Assembly: GCA_023213195.1 (NCBI GenBank) | Contig: CP096135.1 | Coordinates: 1,072,616-1,136,615, forward strand | Length of the DNA stretch: 64,000 bases | Direction: 5' to 3' | Source of the DNA: Sphingobacteriales bacterium JAD_PAG50586_3 | GTDB lineage: Bacteria > Bacteroidota > Bacteroidia > CAMBQF01 | Part shown: in pieces, positions 10,167 through 18,174 of the stretch | How the letters are laid out: each line of letters opens with the position of its first letter | How positions within the stretch are numbered: the first letter of the stretch is position 1 | Position numbers and translations under genes: made by a program | Notes under the pieces: model-generated | Seen by the model: the letters and a program-made list of their open reading frames with translations, nothing else | Told to the model about the DNA's origin: nothing | Database searches by the model: none

Positions 10167-12980
10167 TTATTTACTCAAATACAAATTCCTCTCTGAATAT
10201 ATCTTCTGGAAAAACTCATCGTGCAGGTCGGTGATGAACTGGATAGCTTCTCCGGTAGATTTCATTTCGGGGCCTAATTCTTTAGCCACCTCGGGGAATT
10301 TATCGTGAGAGAATACCGGTATTTTTATAGCGTAGCCGCGCGGTTGTGGGTTGAATTTGTAATCCTTCAACTTCAACTCGCCCAACATTACTTTGGTGGC
10401 AATATTTACGTATGGCTCATCGTAAGCTTTGGCAATAAACGGCACGGTACGGCTGGCGCGTGGGTTAGCCTCTATAATATACACCTGGTCGTTTTTAACG
10501 GCAAACTGTATGTTTATTAAGCCGATTGTGTTTAGCGATAGGGCAATCTTCTTAGTATACTCCCGTATCAGGCCTATCACCTTATCGCTAAGCGAGAAGG
10601 TAGGCAATACAGCGTACGAGTCGCCGGAGTGGATACCCGCAGGCTCTATGTGCTCCATAATGCCTATGATGTATACATCTTCACCATCGCAAATAGCGTC
10701 GGCTTCGGCTTCTATAGCGTTCTCAAGAAAGTGGTCTAACAACACGCGGTTACCGGGAATATCTTTATTGATATCAATAACGTGTGTTTCCAGTTCTTCC
10801 TCGTTAATTACAATCTTCATGTTGTGGCCACCCAATACGTACGACGGGCGCACCAACAAAGGGAAGCCCAGCTCACGCGATAGTTCTACCGCCTCGTCAG
10901 CCGTTTGTATAACCCCAAACTTAGGGTAGGGAATGTCAAGGTCTTTCAAGCGCTCAGAAAAACGTCCGCGGTCTTCGGCAAGGTCAAGGCTCTCGTAATC
11001 GGTGCCGATGATTTTAATGCCGTAGCGGTGCAGTTTTTCGGCCAGTTTAAGCGCTGTTTGTCCGCCTAGCTGAACAATAACCCCCTCGGGCTGCTCATGC
11101 TGGATGATATCGTATATATGCTCCCAAAACACCGGCTCAAAATACAGCTTGTCCGATATGTCAAAGTCTGTCGAAACAGTCTCGGGGTTGCAGTTAATCA
11201 TAATGGTTTCGTACCCACACTCGCGCGCTGCTAATACACCATGCACGCAAGAGTAGTCAAACTCTATACCCTGCCCAATGCGGTTAGGGCCGCTGCCCAA
11301 AACAATTATCTTTTTCTTCTCAGAGCGTACGCTCTCGTTCTCGGTTTCAAAGGTAGAGTAGTAGTACGGTGTTTTAGCTTCAAACTCGGCAGCGCAGGTA
11401 TCAACCATTTTGTACACGCGCTTAATGCCCATCTCGTTACGCTTTTTGTAAACCTCACTCTCCAGGCAACGCAACAGGTGTGCTATCTGGCGGTCGGCGT
11501 AGCCTTTTTGCTTGGCCGATACCAACAACTCGCGCGGAATATTTTCAATAGTGTAGGTTGATATCAGGCGGTCGGTTTCTACCAAATCGTTTATCTGGTT
11601 TAAAAACCAGGGGTCTATAAGCGTATGCTTGTAAACCGTTTTTAGCGACATGCCAATTTGCAACGCATCTTTAATATGGAAAAGCCTGTTCCACGATGGG
11701 CGTTTAAGGCTTTCTTCCAGCTCCTCAATATTGCGCAGTTCTTTACCATCGGCCCCTAAGCCGTTGCGACTAATCTCAAGGCTCTGACAGGCTTTTTGCA
11801 ATGCTTCCTGAAACGAGCGGCCAATGCCCATAGCCTCGCCAACGCTCTTCATTTGTAGGCCAAGCTCTTTGTTGCCACCTTTAAATTTGTTAAAGTTCCA
11901 GCGGGGTATTTTTACAATTACATAGTCCAACGTAGGCTCAAAAAATGCCGATGTGGTTTTGGTAATCTGATTTTTTAGTTCGTCAAGGTTATAACCAATG
12001 GCCAGCTTAGCGGCTATTTTAGCAATAGGGTAGCCTGTAGCTTTAGAGGCCAAGGCCGATGAGCGCGATACGCGCGGGTTAATCTCTACCGATATAATTT
12101 CCTCCGTTTCAGGATGCACCGCAAACTGCACATTACAACCACCGGCAAAGTTGCCAATGGCGCGCATCATTTTTATGGCCTGTGTGCGCAGTTGCTGAAA
12201 AACAGTATCACTCAAGGTCATAGCAGGGGCAACGGTAATGCTGTCGCCGGTGTGTATGCCCATCGGGTCAAAGTTCTCTATAGAGCAGATGATGGTAACG
12301 TTGTCGTTATTATCACGCAGCAACTCCAACTCATATTCTTTCCAACCAAAAAGGGCCTTATCAATAAGTACCTCGTGTATGGGCGAAGCCTGCAGGCCGC
12401 GGGCCAGCTTGGCTTCAAATTCCTCTTTGGTATGTACAAACGATGCGCCCGTGCCACCCAAAGTGTACGATGGGCGTATAACCAGCGGAAAGCCTATGCG
12501 CTGCGCAATTTCTTTGCCCTCTAAAAACGAGTGGGCGGTATCTGACGGGGCTACACCAATACCAATGTCAATCATCAGCTGGCGGAACTTCTCGCGGTTT
12601 TCGGTAATTTCAATAGCGGCAATATCAACGCCAATCAATTTAACACCGTACTTTTTCCAAACGCCCATCTCATCGCACTTAATGGCAAGGTTAAGAGCCG
12701 TTTGGCCGCCCATGGTAGGCAACACGGCATCTATCTTACGCTCTTCCAGTATTTTTACAATGCTCTGTACAGTTAGCGGCTCTAGGTACACATGGTCGGC
12801 GGTAACCTTATCGGTCATAATGGTAGCGGGGTTGCTGTTAATCAGCGTAACCTCAATACCTTCTTCGCGCAGGGAGCGGGCTGCTTGTGAGCCTGAGTAG
12901 TCAAATTCGCAGGCCTGGCCAATAATAATGGGACCTGAACCTATAATTAAAACGGACTTTATATCTTGATTTTTGGGCAT
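10167..12980 (-). CDS. carB: Carbamoyl-phosphate synthase large subunit, short form
   Basis: Makes carbamoyl phosphate from bicarbonate, ammonia (from CarA-hydrolysed glutamine) and 2 ATP, feeding pyrimidine and arginine synthesis. 937 residues with the two homologous ATP-grasp halves: SVLIIGSGPIIIGQACEFDYSG with QALRSLREEGIEV-like context at the N-terminus and IIVLGSGPNRIGQGIEFDYSCVH in the second half; VEINPRVSRSSALASKATGYP and IEANPRASRTVPFIAKA mark the two active sites. It ends at SERNLYLSK, so the C-terminal allosteric (MGS) domain of the 1073-residue E. coli enzyme is absent, as is usual in flavobacterial CarB. Start ATG 12978-12980 (MPKNQDIKS) is preferred over an upstream in-frame start at 13058 because a promoter-like box lies between them. 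carA is not in the window. Confidence 0.96.
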   Translation of the reverse strand: MPKNQDIKSVLIIGSGPIIIGQACEFDYSGSQAARSLREEGIEVTLINSNPATIMTDKVTADHVYLEPLTVQSIVKILEERKIDAVLPTMGGQTALNLAIKCDEMGVWKKYGVKLIGVDIAAIEITENREKFRQLMIDIGIGVAPSDTAHSFLEGKEIAQRIGFPLVIRPSYTLGGTGASFVHTKEEFEAKLARGLQASPIHEVLIDKALFGWKEYELELLRDNNDNVTIICSIENFDPMGIHTGDSITVAPAMTLSDTVFQQLRTQAIKMMRAIGNFAGGCNVQFAVHPETEEIISVEINPRVSRSSALASKATGYPIAKIAAKLAIGYNLDELKNQITKTTSAFFEPTLDYVIVKIPRWNFNKFKGGNKELGLQMKSVGEAMGIGRSFQEALQKACQSLEISRNGLGADGKELRNIEELEESLKRPSWNRLFHIKDALQIGMSLKTVYKHTLIDPWFLNQINDLVETDRLISTYTIENIPRELLVSAKQKGYADRQIAHLLRCLESEVYKKRNEMGIKRVYKMVDTCAAEFEAKTPYYYSTFETENESVRSEKKKIIVLGSGPNRIGQGIEFDYSCVHGVLAARECGYETIMINCNPETVSTDFDISDKLYFEPVFWEHIYDIIQHEQPEGVIVQLGGQTALKLAEKLHRYGIKIIGTDYESLDLAEDRGRFSERLKDLDIPYPKFGVIQTADEAVELSRELGFPLLVRPSYVLGGHNMKIVINEEELETHVIDINKDIPGNRVLLDHFLENAIEAEADAICDGEDVYIIGIMEHIEPAGIHSGDSYAVLPTFSLSDKVIGLIREYTKKIALSLNTIGLINIQFAVKNDQVYIIEANPRASRTVPFIAKAYDEPYVNIATKVMLGELKLKDYKFNPQPRGYAIKIPVFSHDKFPEVAKELGPEMKSTGEAIQFITDLHDEFFQKIYSERNLYLSK

Positions 12981-13021
12981 ACATCGGGAGTTAAATGATG
13001 CACCATACAGGAAACATCGTG

Positions 13022-13029
13022 CAAAGATA
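13022..13029 (-). promoter_or_regulatory. Candidate carB promoter (-7 box TATCTTTG)
   Basis: On the minus strand TATCTTTG fits TAnnTTTG exactly. A TTG-containing -33-like element (cttgac) lies 19 nt upstream. Predicted transcription start is about 35 nt before ATG 12980, which rules out the longer start at 13058. Confidence 0.6.
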
Positions 13030-13109
13030 GCCGAAAAGGCTTTTCTGTCAAGAGGCAATTTATCAATGTTGAAAAGTAGTAGTTAATCATATTTTAATCC
13101 TCTTAGGCT

Positions 13110-13485
13110 AAGATTGTGGCACATTACGCTGATGCTATTTAGGGCGTTTCCCTCATTCCATTCGGGCCGGGCTGTCCGTTACAAGTTGCTCCGCAAGCTT
13201 TCCACTACCATCCCTAACGCAGAACTCCCCGCCCTCCGGGCACCCCCTCAGGAGGGGATTAAATTTCCGCACGTAGCTGTCATTCCTGCGGAGGTAGCAA
13301 TCTCACCCAGAGGTAGTAGAAAATATCCCCTCCTTGGAGGGGTGCCGAACGAAGTGAAGGCGGGGTGGGTAATAAGCCACAAACACACCCCGTCGCGGCA
13401 GAGCCGCGCCACCCTCTCAAGAGGGGATAAAGCCACATTGATACCCTCAGACATTACCAACACATCAAAGAACGCATTTTTCAAG
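13110..13485. repeat. Mosaic of intergenic palindromic repeats
   Basis: A gene-free stretch built of short dispersed elements: a gggcgtttccc...gggccgggctgtccgttacaa element (13138-13185) of a type I recall from Bacteroidota intergenic regions, a gtcattcctgcgg fragment (13279-13320), and several cccctcc...ggagggg hairpins (13240-13440). Short open frames over it are repeat-derived and not reported as genes. Confidence 0.6.
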
Positions 13486-13571
13486 TCCCCCTCAATCCTT
13501 TAGGAGAGGGGGCTTATAGGTTTTGATGGTTGGTGACGTTACACTAAACACCGACCATGGTGTGAATAGCC
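13486..13571 (+). repeat. Composite palindromic repeat, left copy flanking the ATPase/HTH cassette
   Basis: Consists of a ccccctc...gagaggggg palindrome, a linker (cttataggttttgat), and a REP-like hairpin ATGGTTGGTG/CACCGACCAT with a 13-nt loop. An inverted copy with about 60 near-identical bases lies at 15652-15745 on the other side of the cassette. Confidence 0.75.
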
Positions 13572-13800
13572 CCAGCGGGGCGTAATGTCAATAGATAACA
13601 ATAGCCAATGATTATTAAACCCCGTAGGGGTGACACTAATCAGCGGTTTTATACGGTAGTTTATAACTATATTTGTATAATTAATTATATTATCGTAATT
13701 TTGTACGAAACTTATTTGCCAATAAGACACCCCGTTCACGCCAAGGCGTGAGTACTCCCTTTATAAGGGAGAGTATTTTACGATTATTACCAGACCAAAA
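13572..13800. repeat. Leader region of the cassette with gcggggc/ccccgt palindromes
   Basis: Contains gccccagcggggcg (13569-13582) and accccgtaggggtgaca (13619-13635), then an AT-rich stretch and an actccctttataagggagagt hairpin (13752-13772) just before the ATPase start. A promoter for the ATPase gene probably lies in the AT-rich part, but no clear box was found. Confidence 0.5.
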
Positions 13801-13805
13801 ATTTT

Positions 13806-14912
13806 ATGCCTATTACCATCAGATTTGAGAAGACCGACGAGCACGGAAACACGCATTACGAAGACACAAACGGCAACCGCCTTGTTGAGGAACTAACGCT
13901 GACCCAAGACGAACAGTACTATGTAGATACCACGCCCGAAGATTGGGCGCGCGATAAGATAGAAGAAGCCGAGTTGCGTGAATTTTATAAGGAACAAGAC
14001 CGGCTAAAAAAACACCCGTTTAAGCTAAATCCACTTGACAAGCCGGAGCCTGCACAGCCCCGCTACCCGCTGTGGGGCGGCGCCCCGACGACATCCGTGT
14101 CGGGACACACCAATAATCGGGCTGATTATTGGTGCGAGAGGGAGTTTTGCATTATGGCGGGTGATACAGGTGTTGGAAAATCGCTGATGGCGATACAGAT
14201 AGGCAAGCACCTGGCGGGTGGTTTGGTGTTTGGCAACACAGAAAATGTTGGCCGCCCACGTAAAGTACTTTACATTGACTTTGAACTTGATAAGGAAAGC
14301 TTTTGGGCCCGCTATGGCGATGCGGAAAGTACCGAGAACTTCTTTTGGGCAGGCTTTAACACGTATGCGGGTATGCCACGCTATATGGATAGTCCCGCTG
14401 AATGGCTGCTGCAAAATTTAGAAAAGCAGATTGAAGAAACAGGGGCGCAGGTACTGATAATAGACCAGATAGACCGCCTGCAAATACCTATTGGCAAGCG
14501 TACCGATTTTATGTTTAAGCTGCAAGCTATAACACGCAAGCATAAAATTAGCACGCTATTGGTTTTGGGTACACGGGCGCGAAATTTTAGCAAGGGGGTA
14601 GAGTTGCACCATATTCAGCATAGTAAGTTATATGTTCCGTTTGCTGATAGTGTGGTGGCTATTGCAGCCGATTTTAACTACGAAACAGAGCGGTATATTA
14701 AGCCGCTTAAAATGCGTAACCGTGGCTTGCACCATGCGGGTGAGGTGCAGTGTTATAGTGTGTATGGTGAAAGTGTGGTGGAGGCCGCGGCTGAAAACAC
14801 CTCCCTCCCCCTTCGGGGTACTCCCTCAATGAGGGAGACAAACCATCTTTTTCTTATGGTTCAAAACTGCATGTTATACTTACAGCCATGCGGCCTGAGG
14901 AGGACTTGCTGA
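13806..14912 (+). CDS. RecA/AAA-type ATPase of an accessory cassette (RepA-like), with repeats embedded in the coding sequence
   Basis: 368 residues. A charged N-terminal part (1-90) precedes a P-loop ATPase core: Walker A GDTGVGKS (about residues 118-125), a kinase-2/Walker B-like QVLIIDQID (about 215-223), and VLYIDFELD. The pattern fits RepA/AAA_25 hexameric helicase-type ATPases of plasmids and mobile elements. Two back-to-back palindromes (14084-14134) sit in frame just before the ATPase core, and a ccctcccccttcggggtactccctcaatgaggga repeat-like segment forms part of the C-terminal tail (14800-14840), so the last 40 residues may be repeat-derived. It overlaps the HTH gene by 25 nt. Function in replication, defence or transposition cannot be told. 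Confidence 0.75.
   Translation: MPITIRFEKTDEHGNTHYEDTNGNRLVEELTLTQDEQYYVDTTPEDWARDKIEEAELREFYKEQDRLKKHPFKLNPLDKPEPAQPRYPLWGGAPTTSVSGHTNNRADYWCEREFCIMAGDTGVGKSLMAIQIGKHLAGGLVFGNTENVGRPRKVLYIDFELDKESFWARYGDAESTENFFWAGFNTYAGMPRYMDSPAEWLLQNLEKQIEETGAQVLIIDQIDRLQIPIGKRTDFMFKLQAITRKHKISTLLVLGTRARNFSKGVELHHIQHSKLYVPFADSVVAIAADFNYETERYIKPLKMRNRGLHHAGEVQCYSVYGESVVEAAAENTSLPLRGTPSMRETNHLFLMVQNCMLYLQPCGLRRTC
14084..14134. repeat. Two adjacent palindromes inside the ATPase coding sequence
   Basis: CCCGAC/GTCGGG (14084-14104) is followed by CACCAATAATC/GATTATTGGTG (14108-14134, perfect 11-bp arms, 5-nt loop). They encode the segment TTSVSGHTNNRADYW between the N-terminal region and the Walker A motif and look like in-frame repeat insertions. 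Confidence 0.65.
14858..14893 (+). repeat. 36-nt dispersed repeat, copy A
   Basis: Begins ggttcaaaac and ends cagccatgcgg. It covers the ATPase/HTH gene junction and contains the HTH start codon (ATG 14888). Three related copies lie at 27208, 27302 and 27419. Confidence 0.6.
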
Positions 14913-15304
14913 AGAAAAGTAAAACGAGGTTGAGGGAGGAACAAATGTTGCGCGCCGAAGCATTAAGAAGAGATGGTATGACGTATGAATATATAGCCGA
15001 TGATATGATGCTGCCGGTAAGTACCATTAAGCGCTGGGTAAGTTGCATAAAACCCAAGCTAATGGCTGATGGTAGCAATCCGCTGCATTTGCCTAAGAGG
15101 AGTGCGGCGTGGGGTGGTAGCCCTATGCTACCGATGGTTGGTGACGCTGCGCTAAACACCGCCTATGGTATGACGGGTGAGGAGTTTATAGAAAAGCCTG
15201 ATAGCCTTACTGATGAGGAATGGGCGGTGTGTGTTAACAACCCCGAGAGTAAGAACTATGATGCGTTTGCTTTTAATCCGTATTTGAAGGAGTGGGGAGA
15301 ATAA
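14888..15304 (+). CDS. Helix-turn-helix protein of the ATPase cassette
   Basis: 138 residues. Basic N-terminus, then a Hin/sigma-region-4-like HTH (LRRDGMTYEYIADDMMLPVSTIKRWVS, residues about 24-50). The middle (LPKRSAAWGGSPMLPMVGDAALNTAYG) is largely encoded by a REP-like palindrome (15133-15173). The C-terminal third (TGEEFIEKPDSLTDEEWAVCVNNPESKNYDAFAFNPYLKEWGE) reads like normal protein. It starts inside the ATPase gene (25-nt overlap), so the two are probably translated together. Probable DNA-binding partner of the ATPase; the target is unknown. Confidence 0.7.
   Translation: MRPEEDLLKKSKTRLREEQMLRAEALRRDGMTYEYIADDMMLPVSTIKRWVSCIKPKLMADGSNPLHLPKRSAAWGGSPMLPMVGDAALNTAYGMTGEEFIEKPDSLTDEEWAVCVNNPESKNYDAFAFNPYLKEWGE
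15133..15173 (+). repeat. REP-like palindrome captured inside the HTH coding sequence
   Basis: gatggttggtgacg, then a loop, then ctaaacaccg and atggtatga: matches the REP copy at 13525-13566 at most positions, but the right arm is degraded (CACCGCCTAT), as expected if coding constraint now dominates. Confidence 0.7.
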
Positions 15305-15651
15305 TTCATAATGCATAATTCAAAATGCAGAATAATCCACTCATGCATACAAAAAATTCTTTGAGGCAGTTAATTAGTTGGCTACCTGCGGTGCTTGTCT
15401 GCCGACGGCTTTATTACTTTTTGCTTGTCCAAAAAGTAACCAAAAAAGACCCCACGAAACCCAACCTTCATTTCGCCATGCACTGCGTGCGCCACCCGCA
15501 CAACCAGCCGAAATTTCAGGTTCGCACGTTTCGTGGACGTCCACCGCACTGATATAGTAGCCCCGACCTTTAGGTCGGGGATTAAAGAGCAGAGTATAAG
15601 AGGGCTTTAGCCCAAATTAGTCAACAGTCGCCTTTGCTTTTAATCCGTATT
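15305..15651. repeat. Intergenic region with dispersed repeats
   Basis: Contains a ctttttgcttgtccaaaaag near-palindrome (15417-15437), a conserved-looking accccacgaaaccc...gtttcgtgg stretch (15452-15540), and the palindrome gccccgacctttaggtcgggg-type element at 15560-15580, which also occurs as a pair at 20893-21017. No gene is supported. Confidence 0.55.
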
Positions 15652-15745
15652 TGCTATTCCACCATGGTCGGTGTTAAAGTGTAACGTCACCGACCATCAA
15701 AACCTATAAGCCCCTCTCCCTTGGGGGAGGGGTTGGGGAGGGGTG
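15652..15745 (-). repeat. Composite palindromic repeat, right inverted copy
   Basis: Reverse-complement copy of the element at 13486-13571: REP hairpin (ATGGTCGGTG/CACCGACCAT read on the minus strand, perfect arms), the same cctataag linker and a cccctccccc...gggagagggg palindrome. Together with the left copy it brackets the ATPase/HTH cassette as inverted repeats. Confidence 0.75.
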
Positions 15746-16114
15746 CGGTATACGATGTAAAAACTTTCGGCAATGTAACCACCCCGTCCGCCTCAGGCGG
15801 ACCCCTCCTTAAAAAGTAGGGGAGTTTCTTTTTTTGCATTTTTTCCTATTAACATTGCGCCCCGCTGGGCTAAAAATCCGCAGCTAGTTCTCCACCTGCT
15901 TGTAGGGGGAGATGTCGACAACGCGAGACAGAGGGGGTACGGAATGGCAGACAAGTGATTGGTGTAAGAATAAAATACGACCAACACCTCTTGGTGAGAT
16001 TCCTGCTTTCGCAGGAATGACAATCACCGATATAGTATTATCCTGTAATCAATATTAATCTGCGGTTCAGACATTTTCCGCTTTTAGCTTTTCGTTTTTA
16101 ACGTACTTTGCAGC
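15746..16114. repeat. Intergenic region with further palindromes
   Basis: Includes ccgtccgcctcaggcggac (15784-15802) and the widely dispersed gattcctgctttcgcaggaatgac-type palindrome (15998-16026). The last 80 bases are AT-rich and end in gtactttgcagc just before the nucleoid protein gene; gtactttg is close to a -7 box. Confidence 0.55.
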
Positions 16115-17146
16115 ATGTTTGATTTCACCGACGCGTTTTTACAAGAAGCTTCTATACATAAAATTGGCAATAAGGCCGATGATGAAGGTACCCAACTATC
16201 GGCCGATGCGCTTGATTTAGATGGTATGGACCTGCGGGTGTTGCTGCAAAAATTCTTCCTTACCCATTTTAAAACGGAGGAGTTTTATAGCTTCAACTTT
16301 CAGGAAGACGACCTTGCCCTGAACCCGCTATACAACTACGTTAAGCGGATATTCAACAAAGGCGATTTCCACGCCAACACCGTTAGTATGGCGCACTACC
16401 TGTACGATGTAAGCAGTCACCCCATGATTAAGCCCGGCGATTTGCTGGTGGGCCGTTTTAAAGATGTGGATATTAAGGGCACACGCACCAATGCGGTTGC
16501 CATTTTAAAGGTGGAGAATATGCAGGCCTTTCTTACGCTGGAAGAGGACCTGAAACTGAACAGCGAGAAAGGTATTAACACCGATAAGATTGATAAGGCG
16601 GCGATTATCTTCAATACCGAAGAAAAGGACGGTTACCGTGTGCTGATAATTGACAAAGGCAGTAATACCGAGGCTGTATACTGGCGCGATGATTTTTTAA
16701 AGGTGAAGCCTATCAGCGATGAGTTTAGCAATACCAAAAACTTTTTGCAAATGGCCAAAACCTTTGTGGTAAAGCAATTGCCCGAAGATTTTGAGGTGGA
16801 TAAAACCCGCCAGATTGATATGCTTAACCGCTCTATAGACTTCTTTAAAAAGAACGACAGTTTTAACAAAGACGAGTTTGAGAATGAAATATTTGGCAGT
16901 AAAGAGGTGATAGAATCGTTCAACACCTTTTACGATGAGTATAAAGAGGCCAACAATGTAGAGTTGGAAGATAGTTTTGAAATATCGACCCAGGCAGTAA
17001 AAAAGCAGGCTAAGATTTTTAAAAGCGTGCTAAAGCTTGATAAAAACTTCCACATCTACATCCACGGCGACCGTAAGCTAATAGAAAAAGGTACTGAACC
17101 CGATGGCCGCAAGTTCTATAAGATTTACTATAGCGAGGAGGAGTAG
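16115..17146 (+). CDS. Nucleoid-associated protein, NdpA/YejK family
   Basis: 343 residues, the normal size for this family (37-kDa nucleoid-associated protein, Pfam NA37). Recognised from the start FDFTDAFLQEASIHKIGNK, the central SHPMIKPGDLLVGRFKD and the C-terminal KIFKSVLKLDKNFHIYIHGDRKLIEKG. In E. coli the homologue binds the nucleoid; its physiological role is poorly defined. Single transcription unit after the repeat island. Ends in TAG, showing that TAG is used as a normal stop here. Confidence 0.9.
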   Translation: MFDFTDAFLQEASIHKIGNKADDEGTQLSADALDLDGMDLRVLLQKFFLTHFKTEEFYSFNFQEDDLALNPLYNYVKRIFNKGDFHANTVSMAHYLYDVSSHPMIKPGDLLVGRFKDVDIKGTRTNAVAILKVENMQAFLTLEEDLKLNSEKGINTDKIDKAAIIFNTEEKDGYRVLIIDKGSNTEAVYWRDDFLKVKPISDEFSNTKNFLQMAKTFVVKQLPEDFEVDKTRQIDMLNRSIDFFKKNDSFNKDEFENEIFGSKEVIESFNTFYDEYKEANNVELEDSFEISTQAVKKQAKIFKSVLKLDKNFHIYIHGDRKLIEKGTEPDGRKFYKIYYSEEE

Positions 17147-17207
17147 AACTAGTTCCCGGTTGCCAGTTGACTGTTCTCAGTTTAAGAGAAAAAGAGTAAA
17201 TTAGAAT

Positions 17208-17897
17208 ATGCGTACGCGTTTATATACCTGCTTGATGCTTTGTGTTTTGGCTGTGCCTTTGGTCAGCGCACAAAGTAAGTATCCTTCGCCGTACCAATCG
17301 GTGGGGTTGTATTACGCGCACGATTTTAAGGTAGCAGAGAACCGTGTAAGGGAGCAGTCGGTTTACCATATCGGATTAGCTTACCAAATAAAGCCTGCCC
17401 GGACAATAATACTGGAATTTTGTGGTGGAATTAACCGCTTTAAATACAACTTTTTTAAAGAAGATATTTTGCCCCTGCCCGTTCCCGGCCCTGCCGATTA
17501 TGATTATTATAAGTATGGAATTGAAGGGCAGTTTAACCTAAAGTTTGACGTGTTATATGCTACACGTGGCGACAAATATTATAAGATATATCCTCTGTTG
17601 GGCCTTGGTAGTTCTGCCGCGTTTTATCAAAGCAAGCAATTAAAAGACAAAGGAGACAGAAAGGAATTGACAAAACTAAATAGCCCTAAAGACTACTTTA
17701 ATTACTCGCTAAAAAGCGGACTTGAGGTTGCTTTTAACGATTGTTGGGTGCGGCGCTATGTTATTGCTATAGGTTGCTTTTACCAGTTTAACAGCTTTCC
17801 TAACACGGCAATAGAAGGCAACAACCATAACGTTCAGATACAGGTTCGCACAGCATTAAATTTTGAAAAAAAACCACGAAAAATAGCGTTGGAGTAA
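17208..17897 (+). CDS. Secreted protein, probable outer-membrane beta-barrel-like
   Basis: 229 residues. Signal peptide MRTRLYTCLMLCVLAVPLVSA-Q. The body has alternating hydrophobic/polar strands ending in aromatic residues (VGLYYAHDF, YHIGLAYQI, YPLLGLGSSAAFY, YVIAIGCFYQFN), the look of a small Bacteroidota outer-membrane barrel. No specific function recognised. Confidence 0.65.
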   Translation: MRTRLYTCLMLCVLAVPLVSAQSKYPSPYQSVGLYYAHDFKVAENRVREQSVYHIGLAYQIKPARTIILEFCGGINRFKYNFFKEDILPLPVPGPADYDYYKYGIEGQFNLKFDVLYATRGDKYYKIYPLLGLGSSAAFYQSKQLKDKGDRKELTKLNSPKDYFNYSLKSGLEVAFNDCWVRRYVIAIGCFYQFNSFPNTAIEGNNHNVQIQVRTALNFEKKPRKIALE

Positions 17898-17902
17898 TAA
17901 GA

Positions 17903-18118
17903 TTAAAGCATCTTGTTTTGCTGTAGAGCAGAAAATTCTAACGCTAAGAGTATATCTTCTTTTGTCAGTTCTTTGAAATCATCAATAATATCATCCACAC
18001 TCATTCCTATTGCCAACCAGCCTAAAATATCGCTAACGGTAATACGCATGTTTCTGATGCAAGCTCTGCCTCCTCGCTTACCTTCTTCAACAGTAATGAT
18101 GTTTTTATATAAATACAT
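17903..18118 (-). CDS. DUF433 family protein (orphan antitoxin-like)
   Basis: 71 residues: GGRACIRNMRITVSDILGWLAIGMSVDDIIDDFKELTKEDILLALEF is the typical DUF433 pattern with a winged/HTH-like fold. DUF433 proteins usually sit immediately before a DUF5615 PIN-like toxin; here no toxin gene follows, as the next gene is convergent and ends 6 nt away. It is either a solitary antitoxin remnant or a regulator. Confidence 0.8.
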   Translation of the reverse strand: MYLYKNIITVEEGKRGGRACIRNMRITVSDILGWLAIGMSVDDIIDDFKELTKEDILLALEFSALQQNKML

Positions 18119-18137
18119 ATTGCAAGTAATTATTAAA

Positions 18138-18174
18138 GCCCCTCTCTTTTGGAGAGGGGTTGGGGTGAGGCTAT
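18138..18174 (-). repeat. Stop-codon-abutting C-rich/G-rich palindrome (copy 3)
   Basis: On the minus strand: agcctcacccc, aacccctctcc, an aaaa loop and gagaggggc, starting directly after the PQQ-propeller gene stop (18175-18177). Confidence 0.7.

Noticed and set aside
10167..13058. Longer carB start at 13058 (MPLDRKAFS...)
   Set aside because: A TATCTTTG promoter box lies at 13022-13029, downstream of that start, and family proteins begin at MPKNQDIKS.
13114..13503. 129-residue frame in the repeat mosaic before the ATPase cassette
   Set aside because: Consists of intergenic palindromes and fragments; no coding pattern, start context or homology sense.
13806..15304. Named phage-defence system for the ATPase/HTH pair
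   Set aside because: Only generic P-loop and HTH motifs are visible; no nuclease, effector or known defence signature accompanies them.
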